A stretch of 64,000 nt of DNA from JBIQJD01 sp044507695 (GTDB lineage: Bacteria; Bacteroidota; Ignavibacteria; Ignavibacteriales; Ignavibacteriaceae). The notes beneath the pieces were generated by a model. That model was not told the origin of the DNA. It did not search any database and saw nothing but the letters and a program-made list of their open reading frames with translations. This document shows, piece by piece, positions 8,610 through 16,428 of this stretch (position 1 is the stretch's first letter; each line of letters opens with the position of its first letter). Position numbers and translations under genes: made by a program. Location of the stretch: assembly GCA_044507695.1 (NCBI GenBank), contig JBIQJD010000010.1, positions 67,163 to 131,162 of the forward strand, in the 5' to 3' direction.

Positions 8610-8993
8610 ATGGTAAAATTTGGCTTCTTATTAATTTCATTAATATTTTTATCAATTAATATTTCAATTGCACAGGAGAAGGAAAATCCATCTATGAGTA
8701 TTTCAGAATTAAAAGAGAAAATGAAAACAAATAAAGATTTGGTTATTCTTGATGTACGGACAGAAGAAGAATTACACGGACCTTTAGGACATATTGAAGG
8801 TATAGTTCATATTCCTGTTCAGGAATTAAAGAGCAGAATTGGTGAGCTTGAAAAATTTAGTGATAAGGAGATTGCTGTTATATGCAGAACAGGCAACCGC
8901 TCTGGAGTAGCAACACAAATTTTGCAGCTTAATGGTTTTGATGCTAAGAATGTTTTAGGCGGAATGGTGGAATACCGGAGAAGTGAAAATTAA
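8610..8993 (+). CDS. Periplasmic rhodanese-domain protein
   Basis: A 127-residue secreted rhodanese. The start at ATG 8610 is chosen because AGGAG lies at 8600-8604 and the product then begins with a clean signal peptide (residues 1 to about 21, ending SIAQ). The rhodanese domain has LDVRTEEEL, GHIEGIVHIP and the active-site loop CRTGNRS with Cys92. Such proteins carry or transfer sulfane sulphur. The preceding FmdB gene ends 11 bases upstream, and a strong terminator follows at 9010-9048. Confidence 0.9.
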   Translation: MVKFGFLLISLIFLSINISIAQEKENPSMSISELKEKMKTNKDLVILDVRTEEELHGPLGHIEGIVHIPVQELKSRIGELEKFSDKEIAVICRTGNRSGVATQILQLNGFDAKNVLGGMVEYRRSEN

Positions 8994-9009
8994 TTCGAAT
9001 TCGATTTAG

Positions 9010-9048
9010 TGCAGGTTTAAGAGAGAAATAAAATCTTCTGAACCTGCA
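9010..9048 (+). terminator. Rho-independent terminator after the rhodanese gene
   Basis: The stem TGCAGGTT (9010-9017) pairs with AACCTGCA (9041-9048) and is followed at once by TTTTTATTTT. It ends the sigma/OsmC/FmdB/rhodanese unit. Confidence 0.8.
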
Positions 9049-9056
9049 TTTTTATT

Positions 9057-9815
9057 TTAAATCTCAGCTAATCTTCTTTTAGATTTTTCCTTTGCAAATT
9101 TATCCCTGAAATCTTCAACCTTGAGATTAAGTACTTTCTGAAGCATTTCTTTTTCCTTTCTCTCATTCTCCATAGCTCTGTAAGTTTTTGCAAGCTGGTA
9201 CATGGCAACAATCATATTGGGTCTGATCTTTAATGCTTTTAAAAAATGTTTTTCTGATTGTTCAAGGCTGCCATCGGGAACATTACCAAAAAAAGTGTTT
9301 GCAAATAATCTTTCAAACCAGCTTAAGCCTGAAATTTCGCGATTGTAAATCCCCAGTATTATATATGGCAGAAAATTATCCGGATCCATTCTGATTGATT
9401 TTTCAGCATTATCTTTAATCTTACGGGCATAAGTTACTTTATCTTTTCCGCCAACATACATTGCAACATTTCCGTATGAAAGCGCAAGATAAGCATAAAC
9501 GGCGGCGCTGTCCGGAAATTTATTTTTAAATATCTCCGCAAACTTTACTGCTTTATCTATATATTTTTTTGCTTCATCTCTGCGGCGGAGTTCTTTAAGT
9601 TCTTCACCGGCATCATTATATGTACGGGTTAATTTCAACAGAACTTCATAATTATCGGGTGCTAGTTCATAGGCTTTTTCATAATTTTTCAGTGCGTTAA
9701 AATTATCAAGTTTGCTGTAATGTTTATCTCCTTCAGAAATGTAATGAGTAAAAGAGTTGGCTTTTAATGCAGTTATGAAAAGAAGAAATATTAAAAGATG
9801 CTTCATCTGGTTCAA
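9057..9815 (-). CDS. Secreted TPR-repeat protein
   Basis: A 252-residue protein with an N-terminal signal peptide (KHLLIFLLFITALKANS) followed by tetratricopeptide-like helices: DNFNALKNYEKAYELAPDNY, a second set around AVYAYLALSYGNVAM, and a third near SLEQSEKHFLKALKIRPNM. TPR arrays bind other proteins. It is probably periplasmic. It is monocistronic as far as can be seen, convergent with the rhodanese gene. No specific function is recognised. Confidence 0.8.
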   Translation of the reverse strand: MNQMKHLLIFLLFITALKANSFTHYISEGDKHYSKLDNFNALKNYEKAYELAPDNYEVLLKLTRTYNDAGEELKELRRRDEAKKYIDKAVKFAEIFKNKFPDSAAVYAYLALSYGNVAMYVGGKDKVTYARKIKDNAEKSIRMDPDNFLPYIILGIYNREISGLSWFERLFANTFFGNVPDGSLEQSEKHFLKALKIRPNMIVAMYQLAKTYRAMENERKEKEMLQKVLNLKVEDFRDKFAKEKSKRRLAEI

Positions 9816-10026
9816 AAATATTATTATTCAAAACAGGACTTTTAAAAAAATAATAATGTTAAATAAGAATATAAAATCAAATTTGTGGTAATAATTTATC
9901 TGAGATATGAATCAAATGAAGTAATGAAGAAAACTGCAATGGCAAGGAATTCTACGGCCACAGTTTAAACCATGACCGCAGCAATTTGTTGTTTAAATTA
10001 TGTGTTGAATAAAAAGTGAAAACCAA

Positions 10027-11709
10027 TTAAAACTCATCAGTTACACAGCCTTGAGAAGCTGATGAAACCGATTTAATATACTTATAGAGAATTCCTCTTT
10101 TAGCTTTCATTGGTGGTTCTTTCCATTCCAATCTTCTTTTGGCAAGGGTTTCATCATCAACATCGACTGTAAGAGTATTTTTTTCAGAATCGATTGTAAT
10201 TATATCACCATTTTGTACAAGCGCAAGATTGCCGCCTGTTTGAGCTTCAGGAGTAATATGACCAACAACAAATCCGTGTGTACCTCCGGAAAATCTTCCA
10301 TCTGTAATTAACGCTACAGAACTGCCTAAACCGGCTCCCATTATTGCTGAAGTAACACTCAGCATCTCTCTCATACCGGGTCCGCCTTTCGGACCTTCAT
10401 AACGGATAACAACTACGTCACCGGCGGCAATTTCATTTCTTTCAATTGCGTGAAGTGTTTCTTCTTCTGAATTATAAACTTTTGCGGGGCCGGAAAATAC
10501 AAGTCCTTCTTTACCTGTTATTTTTGCAACTGCCCCTTCCTGTGCAAGATTTCCATAAAGAATCTGAAGATGTCCTGTTTTCTTAATTGGTTTATCAACC
10601 GGCATTACAATTTTTTGGCCTTCAGCTAATCCGGGTAAAGCTTCAATATTTTCACCAAGAGTTTTTCCTGTAACTGTTAAGCAGTTTCCATCAATAAGAT
10701 TTTCTTTAAGAAGTAATTTTTGAACAGCAGGAACTCCGCCAACATCATGTAAGTCTTCCATTACATATTTTCCGCTGGGTTTTAAATCAGCAAGATATGG
10801 AGTACGATCTGTAATTTTCTGAAAATCAGTTAATGATAAATCAATCTCTGCAGCTTTTGCCATTGCAATTAAATGAAGTGCCGCATTTGTTGAACCACCG
10901 AGAGCAATAACAACAGCAATAGCATTTTCAAATGATTTTTTTGTTAAAATATCTTTTGGCTTGATGTCTTTTTCAAGCAGATTTAACATTGCTTTGCCTG
11001 CGTTAAGGCATTCATCAAGTTTACCTCTGTCATTCGCTGGTGTGCTGGAAGAGTACGGAAGGCTTAATCCGAGAGTTTCAATTGCAGATGCCATTGTGTT
11101 AGCTGTGTACATTCCGCCGCATGCTCCGGCACCGGGGCAGGCATTTTTTAAAACATTCTTTAATGATTCTTCATTAAATTCTTTTGAGAGATATTTACCA
11201 TATGCTTCAAATGCGGAAACAACATCTAATTTCTGATCATTATAAAATCCCGCTCTTATTGTACCGCCGTAAATCATTATGCTCGGGCGGTTTAGTCTTG
11301 CCATTGCCATAACAGAGCCGGGCATATTTTTATCACAACCCGGAATAGCAATCAATGCATCATACCACTGAGCATTCATAACTGTTTCAATTGAATCAGC
11401 AATAATATCTCTTGAAGGAAGTGAGTATTTCATTCCTTCGGTGCCCATAGAAATTCCATCACTTACTCCAATGGTATGAAAAATTAATCCAAGTATTCCA
11501 GCCTGGTTAACTCCGCTCTTAACTGCTTTTGCAAGTTCATTAAGATGCATGTTGCACGGATTTCCTTCCCATCCCATACTTACAATTCCAACCTGTGCTT
11601 TGTTCATATCATCTTCGGTTATTCCAATTCCGTAAAGCATTGCCTGTGAACCAACCTGTGATTTTACCTGTGTTAATCTTCTGCTATATTTGTTCAATCC
11701 TTGTTTCAT
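10027..11709 (-). CDS. ilvD: Dihydroxy-acid dehydratase
   Basis: A 560-residue IlvD, which dehydrates 2,3-dihydroxy-isovalerate and -methylvalerate in valine and isoleucine synthesis. Family motifs include GCDKNMPGSVMAMARLNRPS and CPGAGACGGMYTANTMA, with the cysteines that hold the iron-sulphur cluster, and ALITDGRFSGGTHGFVVGH. The start at 11709 (MKQGLNKYSRR) is chosen over the longer open frame because GGGAG precedes it at the right distance and the extra 19 residues are not family-like. No other branched-chain genes are nearby. It is divergent from the amylase gene. Confidence 0.95.
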   Translation of the reverse strand: MKQGLNKYSRRLTQVKSQVGSQAMLYGIGITEDDMNKAQVGIVSMGWEGNPCNMHLNELAKAVKSGVNQAGILGLIFHTIGVSDGISMGTEGMKYSLPSRDIIADSIETVMNAQWYDALIAIPGCDKNMPGSVMAMARLNRPSIMIYGGTIRAGFYNDQKLDVVSAFEAYGKYLSKEFNEESLKNVLKNACPGAGACGGMYTANTMASAIETLGLSLPYSSSTPANDRGKLDECLNAGKAMLNLLEKDIKPKDILTKKSFENAIAVVIALGGSTNAALHLIAMAKAAEIDLSLTDFQKITDRTPYLADLKPSGKYVMEDLHDVGGVPAVQKLLLKENLIDGNCLTVTGKTLGENIEALPGLAEGQKIVMPVDKPIKKTGHLQILYGNLAQEGAVAKITGKEGLVFSGPAKVYNSEEETLHAIERNEIAAGDVVVIRYEGPKGGPGMREMLSVTSAIMGAGLGSSVALITDGRFSGGTHGFVVGHITPEAQTGGNLALVQNGDIITIDSEKNTLTVDVDDETLAKRRLEWKEPPMKAKRGILYKYIKSVSSASQGCVTDEF

Positions 11710-11846
11710 TTTTCTCCCGGTGTTTAAATTGAAACTTTTTAATGAATCACAATTTAATAATTTCAAAAGATTTTAATAAGATTTACTATGTTAAAATTGA
11801 AGTATTTTTTTGTACAGGAGAAATAATTAATCTAATCGGGAATTTT

Positions 11847-13676
11847 ATGCATAAAAAATTATGGTTAGTATTCATTTTTATCTTTCTAATTAACAAAGGA
11901 AATTTTTCAATGAATCAGGATGACTTTGTGCCTGAATGGGCAAAGAAAGTTGTTTGGTACCAGATTTTTCCGGAACGTTTTAGAAATGGTGATCCTAATA
12001 ATGATCCCGCAGTTGAAAATATAAAAGGTTCCTGGCCGCATGATCATACTTCTCCGTGGCAGATTCATCCCTGGAATTCTGATTGGTATAGGCTTCAGCC
12101 ATATGAACAAAAAAATGGAAAGGATATTTGGTTTAATATTCAGCGCAGAAGATACGGAGGTGATCTGCAGGGAATAATCGATAAACTGGATTATCTCAAA
12201 GATCTTGGCATCGGTGCAATTTATCTTAATCCTGTTTTTGAAGCACCATCTCTTCATAAATATGATGGTGCAACTTATCATCATATTGATCCTAACTTCG
12301 GTCCCGATCCTGAGAGAGACAGAAAAAAAATTGAAGCGGAAGTTCCGCATGATCCTGCAACATGGATTTGGACGGAAGCGGATAAACTTTTCCTGAAATT
12401 AATTCAGGAAGTTCATAACCGCGGAATGAAGATAATTATTGACGGCGTTTTTAATCATATGGGCATAAACAGCTGGGCTTTCCGTGATGTTGTAAAAAAT
12501 CAGAAGAACTCTAAATACAAAGATTGGTTTTCAATTATTTCATGGGATGATTCTGCTGCAGGTACAAAATTTAATTATAATGGCTGGTTCGGCGTAAAGG
12601 AATTGCCTGAGTTAAAGGAAGATGAAAACGGAATAGTAGAAGGTCCGAAGGAATATATTTTTAACATCACAAAAAGATGGATGGATCCCGATGGTGATGG
12701 CAACCCTGCGGATGGAATTGACGGCTGGCGGCTTGATGTTGCTTTCTGCATTGAACATCAATTCTGGAAAGACTGGCGGAAATATCTGAAAGCAATTAAT
12801 CCGGAAGCATACATTACTGCGGAAGTGATTGATCCGATTCCGGTTCTGCTAGATTACCTTAAAGGAGATGAATTTGATGCAGTAATGAATTACAACTATC
12901 TCTTTACATGTTCTGAATATTTTTTTGATGATAAAACCGCAATTACAACAACTGAATTTGACAGCTTATTAAAAGATTTACGAACTGCTTTCCCCGAATG
13001 TGTTTCTTATGTGCAGCAGAATTTGCACGGGAGCCATGATACACAGAGGATGGCTTCACATCTGGTTAATAAAGATCTCGCTAAAATCAGAAACTGGAGT
13101 GAAACATTTGATATTTGGAAAGGATCAAATTGGAATTATGATACACGCAAGCCAAATGATGATGAGAAAAGAATTTTAATGCTTACAACTATATTTCAGT
13201 TTACATATCTCGGTGCACCTTATATTTATTATGGAGATGAAGCCGGAATGTGGGGAGCTAATGATCCCGATTGCAGAAAACCGATGGTGTGGGATGATAT
13301 TGAATACGAAGATGAAATCTTTCTTCCCGATCAATCCAAAAGAAAAGAACCGATGCAGGTAAAATTTGATGAAGATATGTTTGCTCATTATAAAAAATTA
13401 ATTCATATAAGAAATGGAAATGAAGCTCTGCAGCTTGGTGATTTTAGAACAGAACTTATTGATGATGAAAAAAATATTTATATATTTTCAAGAAATTATA
13501 AATATGAAACTGTAATTGTGGTAATTAATAATTCCAGCCGGCCGCAGGAAATTGAACTGACCACAACATCTGCAAATTTTTCTGATTTGTTGAATGAAGA
13601 AGAACTTTCCTCTCATGATGGAAAATTAAAATTAACTGTTGATAAAAAGTGGGGGAGAATTCTAAAAAAGAAATAA
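11847..13676 (+). CDS. GH13 alpha-amylase family protein (neopullulanase/cyclomaltodextrinase-like)
   Basis: A 610-residue glycoside hydrolase of family 13. The conserved regions are DGVFNHMG, DGWRLDVAF with nucleophile Asp297, ITAEVID with acid/base Glu326, and GSHDTQR with Asp398. The layout, with DGDGNPADGIDGWRLD before region II, resembles neopullulanase/cyclomaltodextrinase-type enzymes that cut maltodextrins. From the ATG at 11847 the first 20 residues form a signal-like hydrophobic segment, so the enzyme would be exported; an ATG at 11910 after AAAGGA would give a cytoplasmic form. All three catalytic residues are present. A beta-sheet C-terminal domain closes the protein. Confidence 0.9.
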   Translation: MHKKLWLVFIFIFLINKGNFSMNQDDFVPEWAKKVVWYQIFPERFRNGDPNNDPAVENIKGSWPHDHTSPWQIHPWNSDWYRLQPYEQKNGKDIWFNIQRRRYGGDLQGIIDKLDYLKDLGIGAIYLNPVFEAPSLHKYDGATYHHIDPNFGPDPERDRKKIEAEVPHDPATWIWTEADKLFLKLIQEVHNRGMKIIIDGVFNHMGINSWAFRDVVKNQKNSKYKDWFSIISWDDSAAGTKFNYNGWFGVKELPELKEDENGIVEGPKEYIFNITKRWMDPDGDGNPADGIDGWRLDVAFCIEHQFWKDWRKYLKAINPEAYITAEVIDPIPVLLDYLKGDEFDAVMNYNYLFTCSEYFFDDKTAITTTEFDSLLKDLRTAFPECVSYVQQNLHGSHDTQRMASHLVNKDLAKIRNWSETFDIWKGSNWNYDTRKPNDDEKRILMLTTIFQFTYLGAPYIYYGDEAGMWGANDPDCRKPMVWDDIEYEDEIFLPDQSKRKEPMQVKFDEDMFAHYKKLIHIRNGNEALQLGDFRTELIDDEKNIYIFSRNYKYETVIVVINNSSRPQEIELTTTSANFSDLLNEEELSSHDGKLKLTVDKKWGRILKKK

Positions 13677-13687
13677 GTTTTTATCTC

Positions 13688-14338
13688 CTAAATTAATTGG
13701 AGAATTTCATTCAGCTCACTAATAAGAAAATCCGGATTTTCTTTTTTTAATTCTTCAATAGCTCTGTAGCCGTAAATTACGCCGCAGGTTTTTGCAGAAG
13801 CATTTTTGCCGCATTGGATATCAAGTTCGGAATCACCAATCATTAATGTATAGGCTGGCAAAACATTAATTTCTTTGCAGATTATCTCAAGTGGTTCACC
13901 GGATGGTTTAATCGGCATTCCTATTCTTCTTCCCATTATGTATGAAAAATATTTGTGAAGATTAAAATGCTCAATAATATTTTCAGCCTGACTTTGTCCT
14001 TTTGTTGTAAGTAATGAAATTTTTATTTCATTTTCGTTTAACTGCTTAAGTACATTTTCAACTCCACTGTACAATTTGGAATCATCAATAAAATCAAAAT
14101 AAAAATTTTTATAGATATTTATGAAGTGTTCAATATCTGGCACATCAATTTTAAGATCCTGAAAGATATTCAGAAAGTGATGCCCTATCCGTTTATAAAA
14201 TTCCTGCGCTTCAAGCTGATCAGGAATATTAAAATGTTCTAATGTTTTAAGTGTGGTTTTATAAATTGTTGTATATGAATCAACAAGAGTTCCGTCAAGA
14301 TCAAAACAGATATGTTTAATCGGCTTGTTCGTATTCAC
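13688..14338 (-). CDS. HAD-family phosphatase (phosphoglycolate phosphatase-like)
   Basis: A 216-residue HAD hydrolase. Motif I is FDLDGTLVDS with Asp13 and Asp15, motif II LLTTKGQS, motif III near MPIKPSGEP and motif IV IGDSELDIQCG. The cap domain is the small helical C1 type found in Gph/PpaX and beta-phosphoglucomutase relatives. Substrate is uncertain. It starts with GTG at 14338, inside the end of the upstream zinc-ribbon gene (23-base overlap), so the two are likely translated together. Confidence 0.85.
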   Translation of the reverse strand: MNTNKPIKHICFDLDGTLVDSYTTIYKTTLKTLEHFNIPDQLEAQEFYKRIGHHFLNIFQDLKIDVPDIEHFINIYKNFYFDFIDDSKLYSGVENVLKQLNENEIKISLLTTKGQSQAENIIEHFNLHKYFSYIMGRRIGMPIKPSGEPLEIICKEINVLPAYTLMIGDSELDIQCGKNASAKTCGVIYGYRAIEELKKENPDFLISELNEILQLI

Positions 14339-14522
14339 CCTGAAAATTTTTTCCTTTCTGAACGGATTCGTTATATGTTAAATCGCACTGCTCACCACGG
14401 CAGCATTCATCAATATTTATTTTGCAAATAATGCATTGCCCATGTCCGTGAACCCAGACTATTTCCGTTTCATGCCTGCACCAGGGACAAATAAGTTTTT
14501 TATTTTGTTGTTCTTTTTTCAT
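14316..14522 (-). CDS. Small cysteine-rich zinc-ribbon protein
   Basis: A 68-residue protein with ICPWCRHET, GQCIICKINIDECC and EQCD, seven cysteines and two histidines in the middle, fitting one or two zinc ribbons. No signal peptide is present. It overlaps the HAD phosphatase gene by 23 bases and is probably cotranscribed. It is not recognised as a named family; the CxxC spacing suggests a structural zinc site rather than a redox enzyme. Confidence 0.7.
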   Translation of the reverse strand: MKKEQQNKKLICPWCRHETEIVWVHGHGQCIICKINIDECCRGEQCDLTYNESVQKGKNFQGEYEQAD

Positions 14523-14623
14523 AATTGAAAAGTAAAATAAAAATATTTTTATCCGTAATGAATTTCTATTTTGTTTTAATATTTTTTATTGTAAAATAAA
14601 GCTATCCCAAAAAAATATTTATC

Positions 14624-14637
14624 AACGGCTTCAACCG
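14624..14637 (+). repeat. Inverted repeat copy upstream of the 14.7 kb gene
   Basis: AACGGCTTCAACCG. Its reverse complement recurs just after the gene at 15121-15133, and a close direct copy (TTACGGCTTTAAC) is at 15155-15167. Three copies around one small gene suggest an interspersed palindromic element. Confidence 0.45.
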
Positions 14638-14690
14638 AAACAAGGGCTATTTTCTGTTTATCGGGTAGAGCAAAATAAAAAGGAGCAGCT

Positions 14691-15110
14691 ATGAGTAAAA
14701 ATTTACTGATTGCATTCGTGTTCGTGTATGTATTATTACCCGCTGTTTCATCAGTCTATGCACAAAGTGCACCAGTATTGTACTTTTGTGAGCGCTATGA
14801 TTCATACGATGGTGAGATAGGAATAAGTGACAGATTCACAGAGGGGTATTTAACCGTGGTAGTTAAAAGTGATTATGCAATGGGATTGAGAGATGTTTCA
14901 ATTCAGTTTGACAGGTTTGATCAAAACTCACGCCGGTTTAAATACTATAAAAAATTCAATTACACCATTGAACCGGATATGAAATATGTATACTTCTCAA
15001 AAAATGATGAGAGTGATATGAGTTTTGATGATCCGGGATTTTACCGCGTTTATCTCCTTAATAAAAATGATGAAACAATTGCCAGTGCCCTTGTTCAAAT
15101 TATAGAATAA
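14691..15110 (+). CDS. Hypothetical secreted protein
   Basis: A 139-residue protein not recognised. A signal peptide runs to about residue 24 (FVFVYVLLPAVSSVYAQ, cleavage after VYA likely). The mature part is about 115 residues, rich in Asp and aromatic residues, with alternating strands (GYLTVVVKSDYAM, VSIQFDRFDQ, FYRVYLLNKNDE), suggestive of a small beta-sandwich. AGGAG lies 6 bases before the ATG. It is flanked by the palindromic repeat copies at 14624 and 15121 and stands alone. Confidence 0.75.
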   Translation: MSKNLLIAFVFVYVLLPAVSSVYAQSAPVLYFCERYDSYDGEIGISDRFTEGYLTVVVKSDYAMGLRDVSIQFDRFDQNSRRFKYYKKFNYTIEPDMKYVYFSKNDESDMSFDDPGFYRVYLLNKNDETIASALVQIIE

Positions 15111-15120
15111 TTTTATTTAA

Positions 15121-15167
15121 CGGTTGAAGCCGTAAAAAGGTTTTTATGATCTGATTACGGCTTTAAC
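15121..15167 (+). repeat. Palindromic element / possible terminator hairpin
   Basis: GTTGAAGCCGTAA (15123-15135) pairs with TTACGGCTTTAAC (15155-15167), 13 positions with one mismatch, around a 19-base loop. No T-run follows, so a repeat is more likely than a classical terminator, though it may do both. CGGTTGAAGCCGT at 15121 is the inverse of the copy at 14624. Confidence 0.5.
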
Positions 15168-15266
15168 TTATTGATGCCGTTAAAACGATTTTCCATTCTT
15201 CATTTCTCACACAGAATTACAAATCCTTTCATCATTTTTATTTAAATTTGAAATAAAAAAATTATT

Positions 15267-16232
15267 ATGAATAACAATTTTGATGTGATAATTATAGGCG
15301 CAGGACCGATTGGTTTATCATGTGGTATTGAAGCAAAACGGAATAACATGAGCTATCTTATAATTGAAAAAGGTTCACTTGTTAATTCTATTTTTCATTA
15401 TCCAACAAATATGACTTTTTTTTCAACTTCAGATCGTTTGGAGATTGGCGATGTTCCTTTTGTATCTCACGGCGATAAACCAACAAGAAGGGAAGCGCTT
15501 GAGTATTACAGGAGAGTAAAACATTCATGGGAACTTAATGTTCATACTTATGAAACTGTGAACGAAGTTATTGAAGCTGAAAATGGCTATGATGTAAAAA
15601 CAAGTAAAAATATTTACAAGGCTGAAAGTGTAATTATAGCAACCGGTTTTTATGATAAGCCAAACCTGCTCAATATTCCGGGAGAAGATTTGCCAAAGGT
15701 AAAACATTATTTTGATGAGGCGCATCCGTATGCTTATCAGAAAATTGTTGTGGTTGGCGGAGGAAATTCCGGTGTAGATGTTGCGCTTGAAACATACAGG
15801 CGCGGTTCTGATGTTACAATGGTTATTTGGGAATCAGCGCTTAAAGAAAGTATAAAATACTGGGTAAGACCTGATATTGAAAACCGGATTAAGGAAGGTT
15901 CAATAAAAGCTTATTTCAATTCTGTCCTTTCAGAAATAAGGGAAGATGAAGTGGATATTCAAACACCGGAAGGCAAAATTACAATAAAAAATGATTTTGT
16001 ACTTGCCATGACGGGCTACCATCCTGATTATAGTTTTCTTGAAAAAATAGGAATTGAATTTTCAAATGATCCATCAAAAGTTCCGTGTTACAATCCGGAA
16101 ACATTTGAAACAAACAAACGGAATATTTTTCTTGCCGGAGTAGTTTGCGGCGGAATGGATACAGGCAAATGGTTTATAGAAAATTCAAGAGATCACGCGG
16201 AGAAGATTTTCAGGAAGATTAATAGAAAATAA
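15267..16232 (+). CDS. YpdA-family bacillithiol disulfide reductase-like flavoprotein
   Basis: A 321-residue FAD/NAD(P)-binding protein. The FAD Rossmann motif IIGAGPIGLSCG is at residues 9-20, and the NADPH motif VVGGGNSGVDVAL lies near 165. SIFHYPTNMTFFSTSDRLEIG after the first motif is typical of the YpdA (Bdr) family, which reduces bacillithiol disulfide with NADPH. There is no CxxC redox pair as in thioredoxin reductase, which agrees with YpdA. It is monocistronic. Finding bshA, bshB and bshC elsewhere would confirm bacillithiol use. Confidence 0.85.
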   Translation: MNNNFDVIIIGAGPIGLSCGIEAKRNNMSYLIIEKGSLVNSIFHYPTNMTFFSTSDRLEIGDVPFVSHGDKPTRREALEYYRRVKHSWELNVHTYETVNEVIEAENGYDVKTSKNIYKAESVIIATGFYDKPNLLNIPGEDLPKVKHYFDEAHPYAYQKIVVVGGGNSGVDVALETYRRGSDVTMVIWESALKESIKYWVRPDIENRIKEGSIKAYFNSVLSEIREDEVDIQTPEGKITIKNDFVLAMTGYHPDYSFLEKIGIEFSNDPSKVPCYNPETFETNKRNIFLAGVVCGGMDTGKWFIENSRDHAEKIFRKINRK

Positions 16233-16237
16233 GTTGA

Positions 16238-16256
16238 GTTCTGAAAATTTCAGAAC
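16238..16256. terminator. Possible hairpin after the YpdA-like gene
   Basis: GTTCTGAAA (16238-16246) and TTTCAGAAC (16248-16256) are perfect inverted copies, 5 bases after the stop codon. No T-run follows, so termination is tentative. Confidence 0.4.
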
Positions 16257-16344
16257 AAATAAGCTTCACATCATTCATTAAATTCTGCTAAACAGGGATT
16301 TATAATTTTTACTCCTTCTTAATTACTAATTCCCGGCAGTTAAA

Positions 16345-16376
16345 ATTGAATCCCAGGCGTTTATCCGTTATTTTTG
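16345..16376 (+). promoter_or_regulatory. Bacteroidota-type promoter of the aldolase gene
   Basis: ATTG at 16345-16348, then 20 bases, then TATTTTTG at 16369-16376, which fits the Bacteroidota primary sigma consensus TTTG-N19/20-TAnnTTTG. It leaves a leader of about 45 bases before the ATG at 16429. Confidence 0.5.
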
Positions 16377-16428
16377 TACCTTGAAACTGTAAAAGATACA
16401 GGGAAATAATAAAATAAACGGAGCAGAT

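Noticed and set aside
9931..9966. AAACTG ... CAGTTT hairpin downstream of ilvD
   Set aside because: The stem is interrupted and 60 bases from the stop; too weak to call as a terminator.
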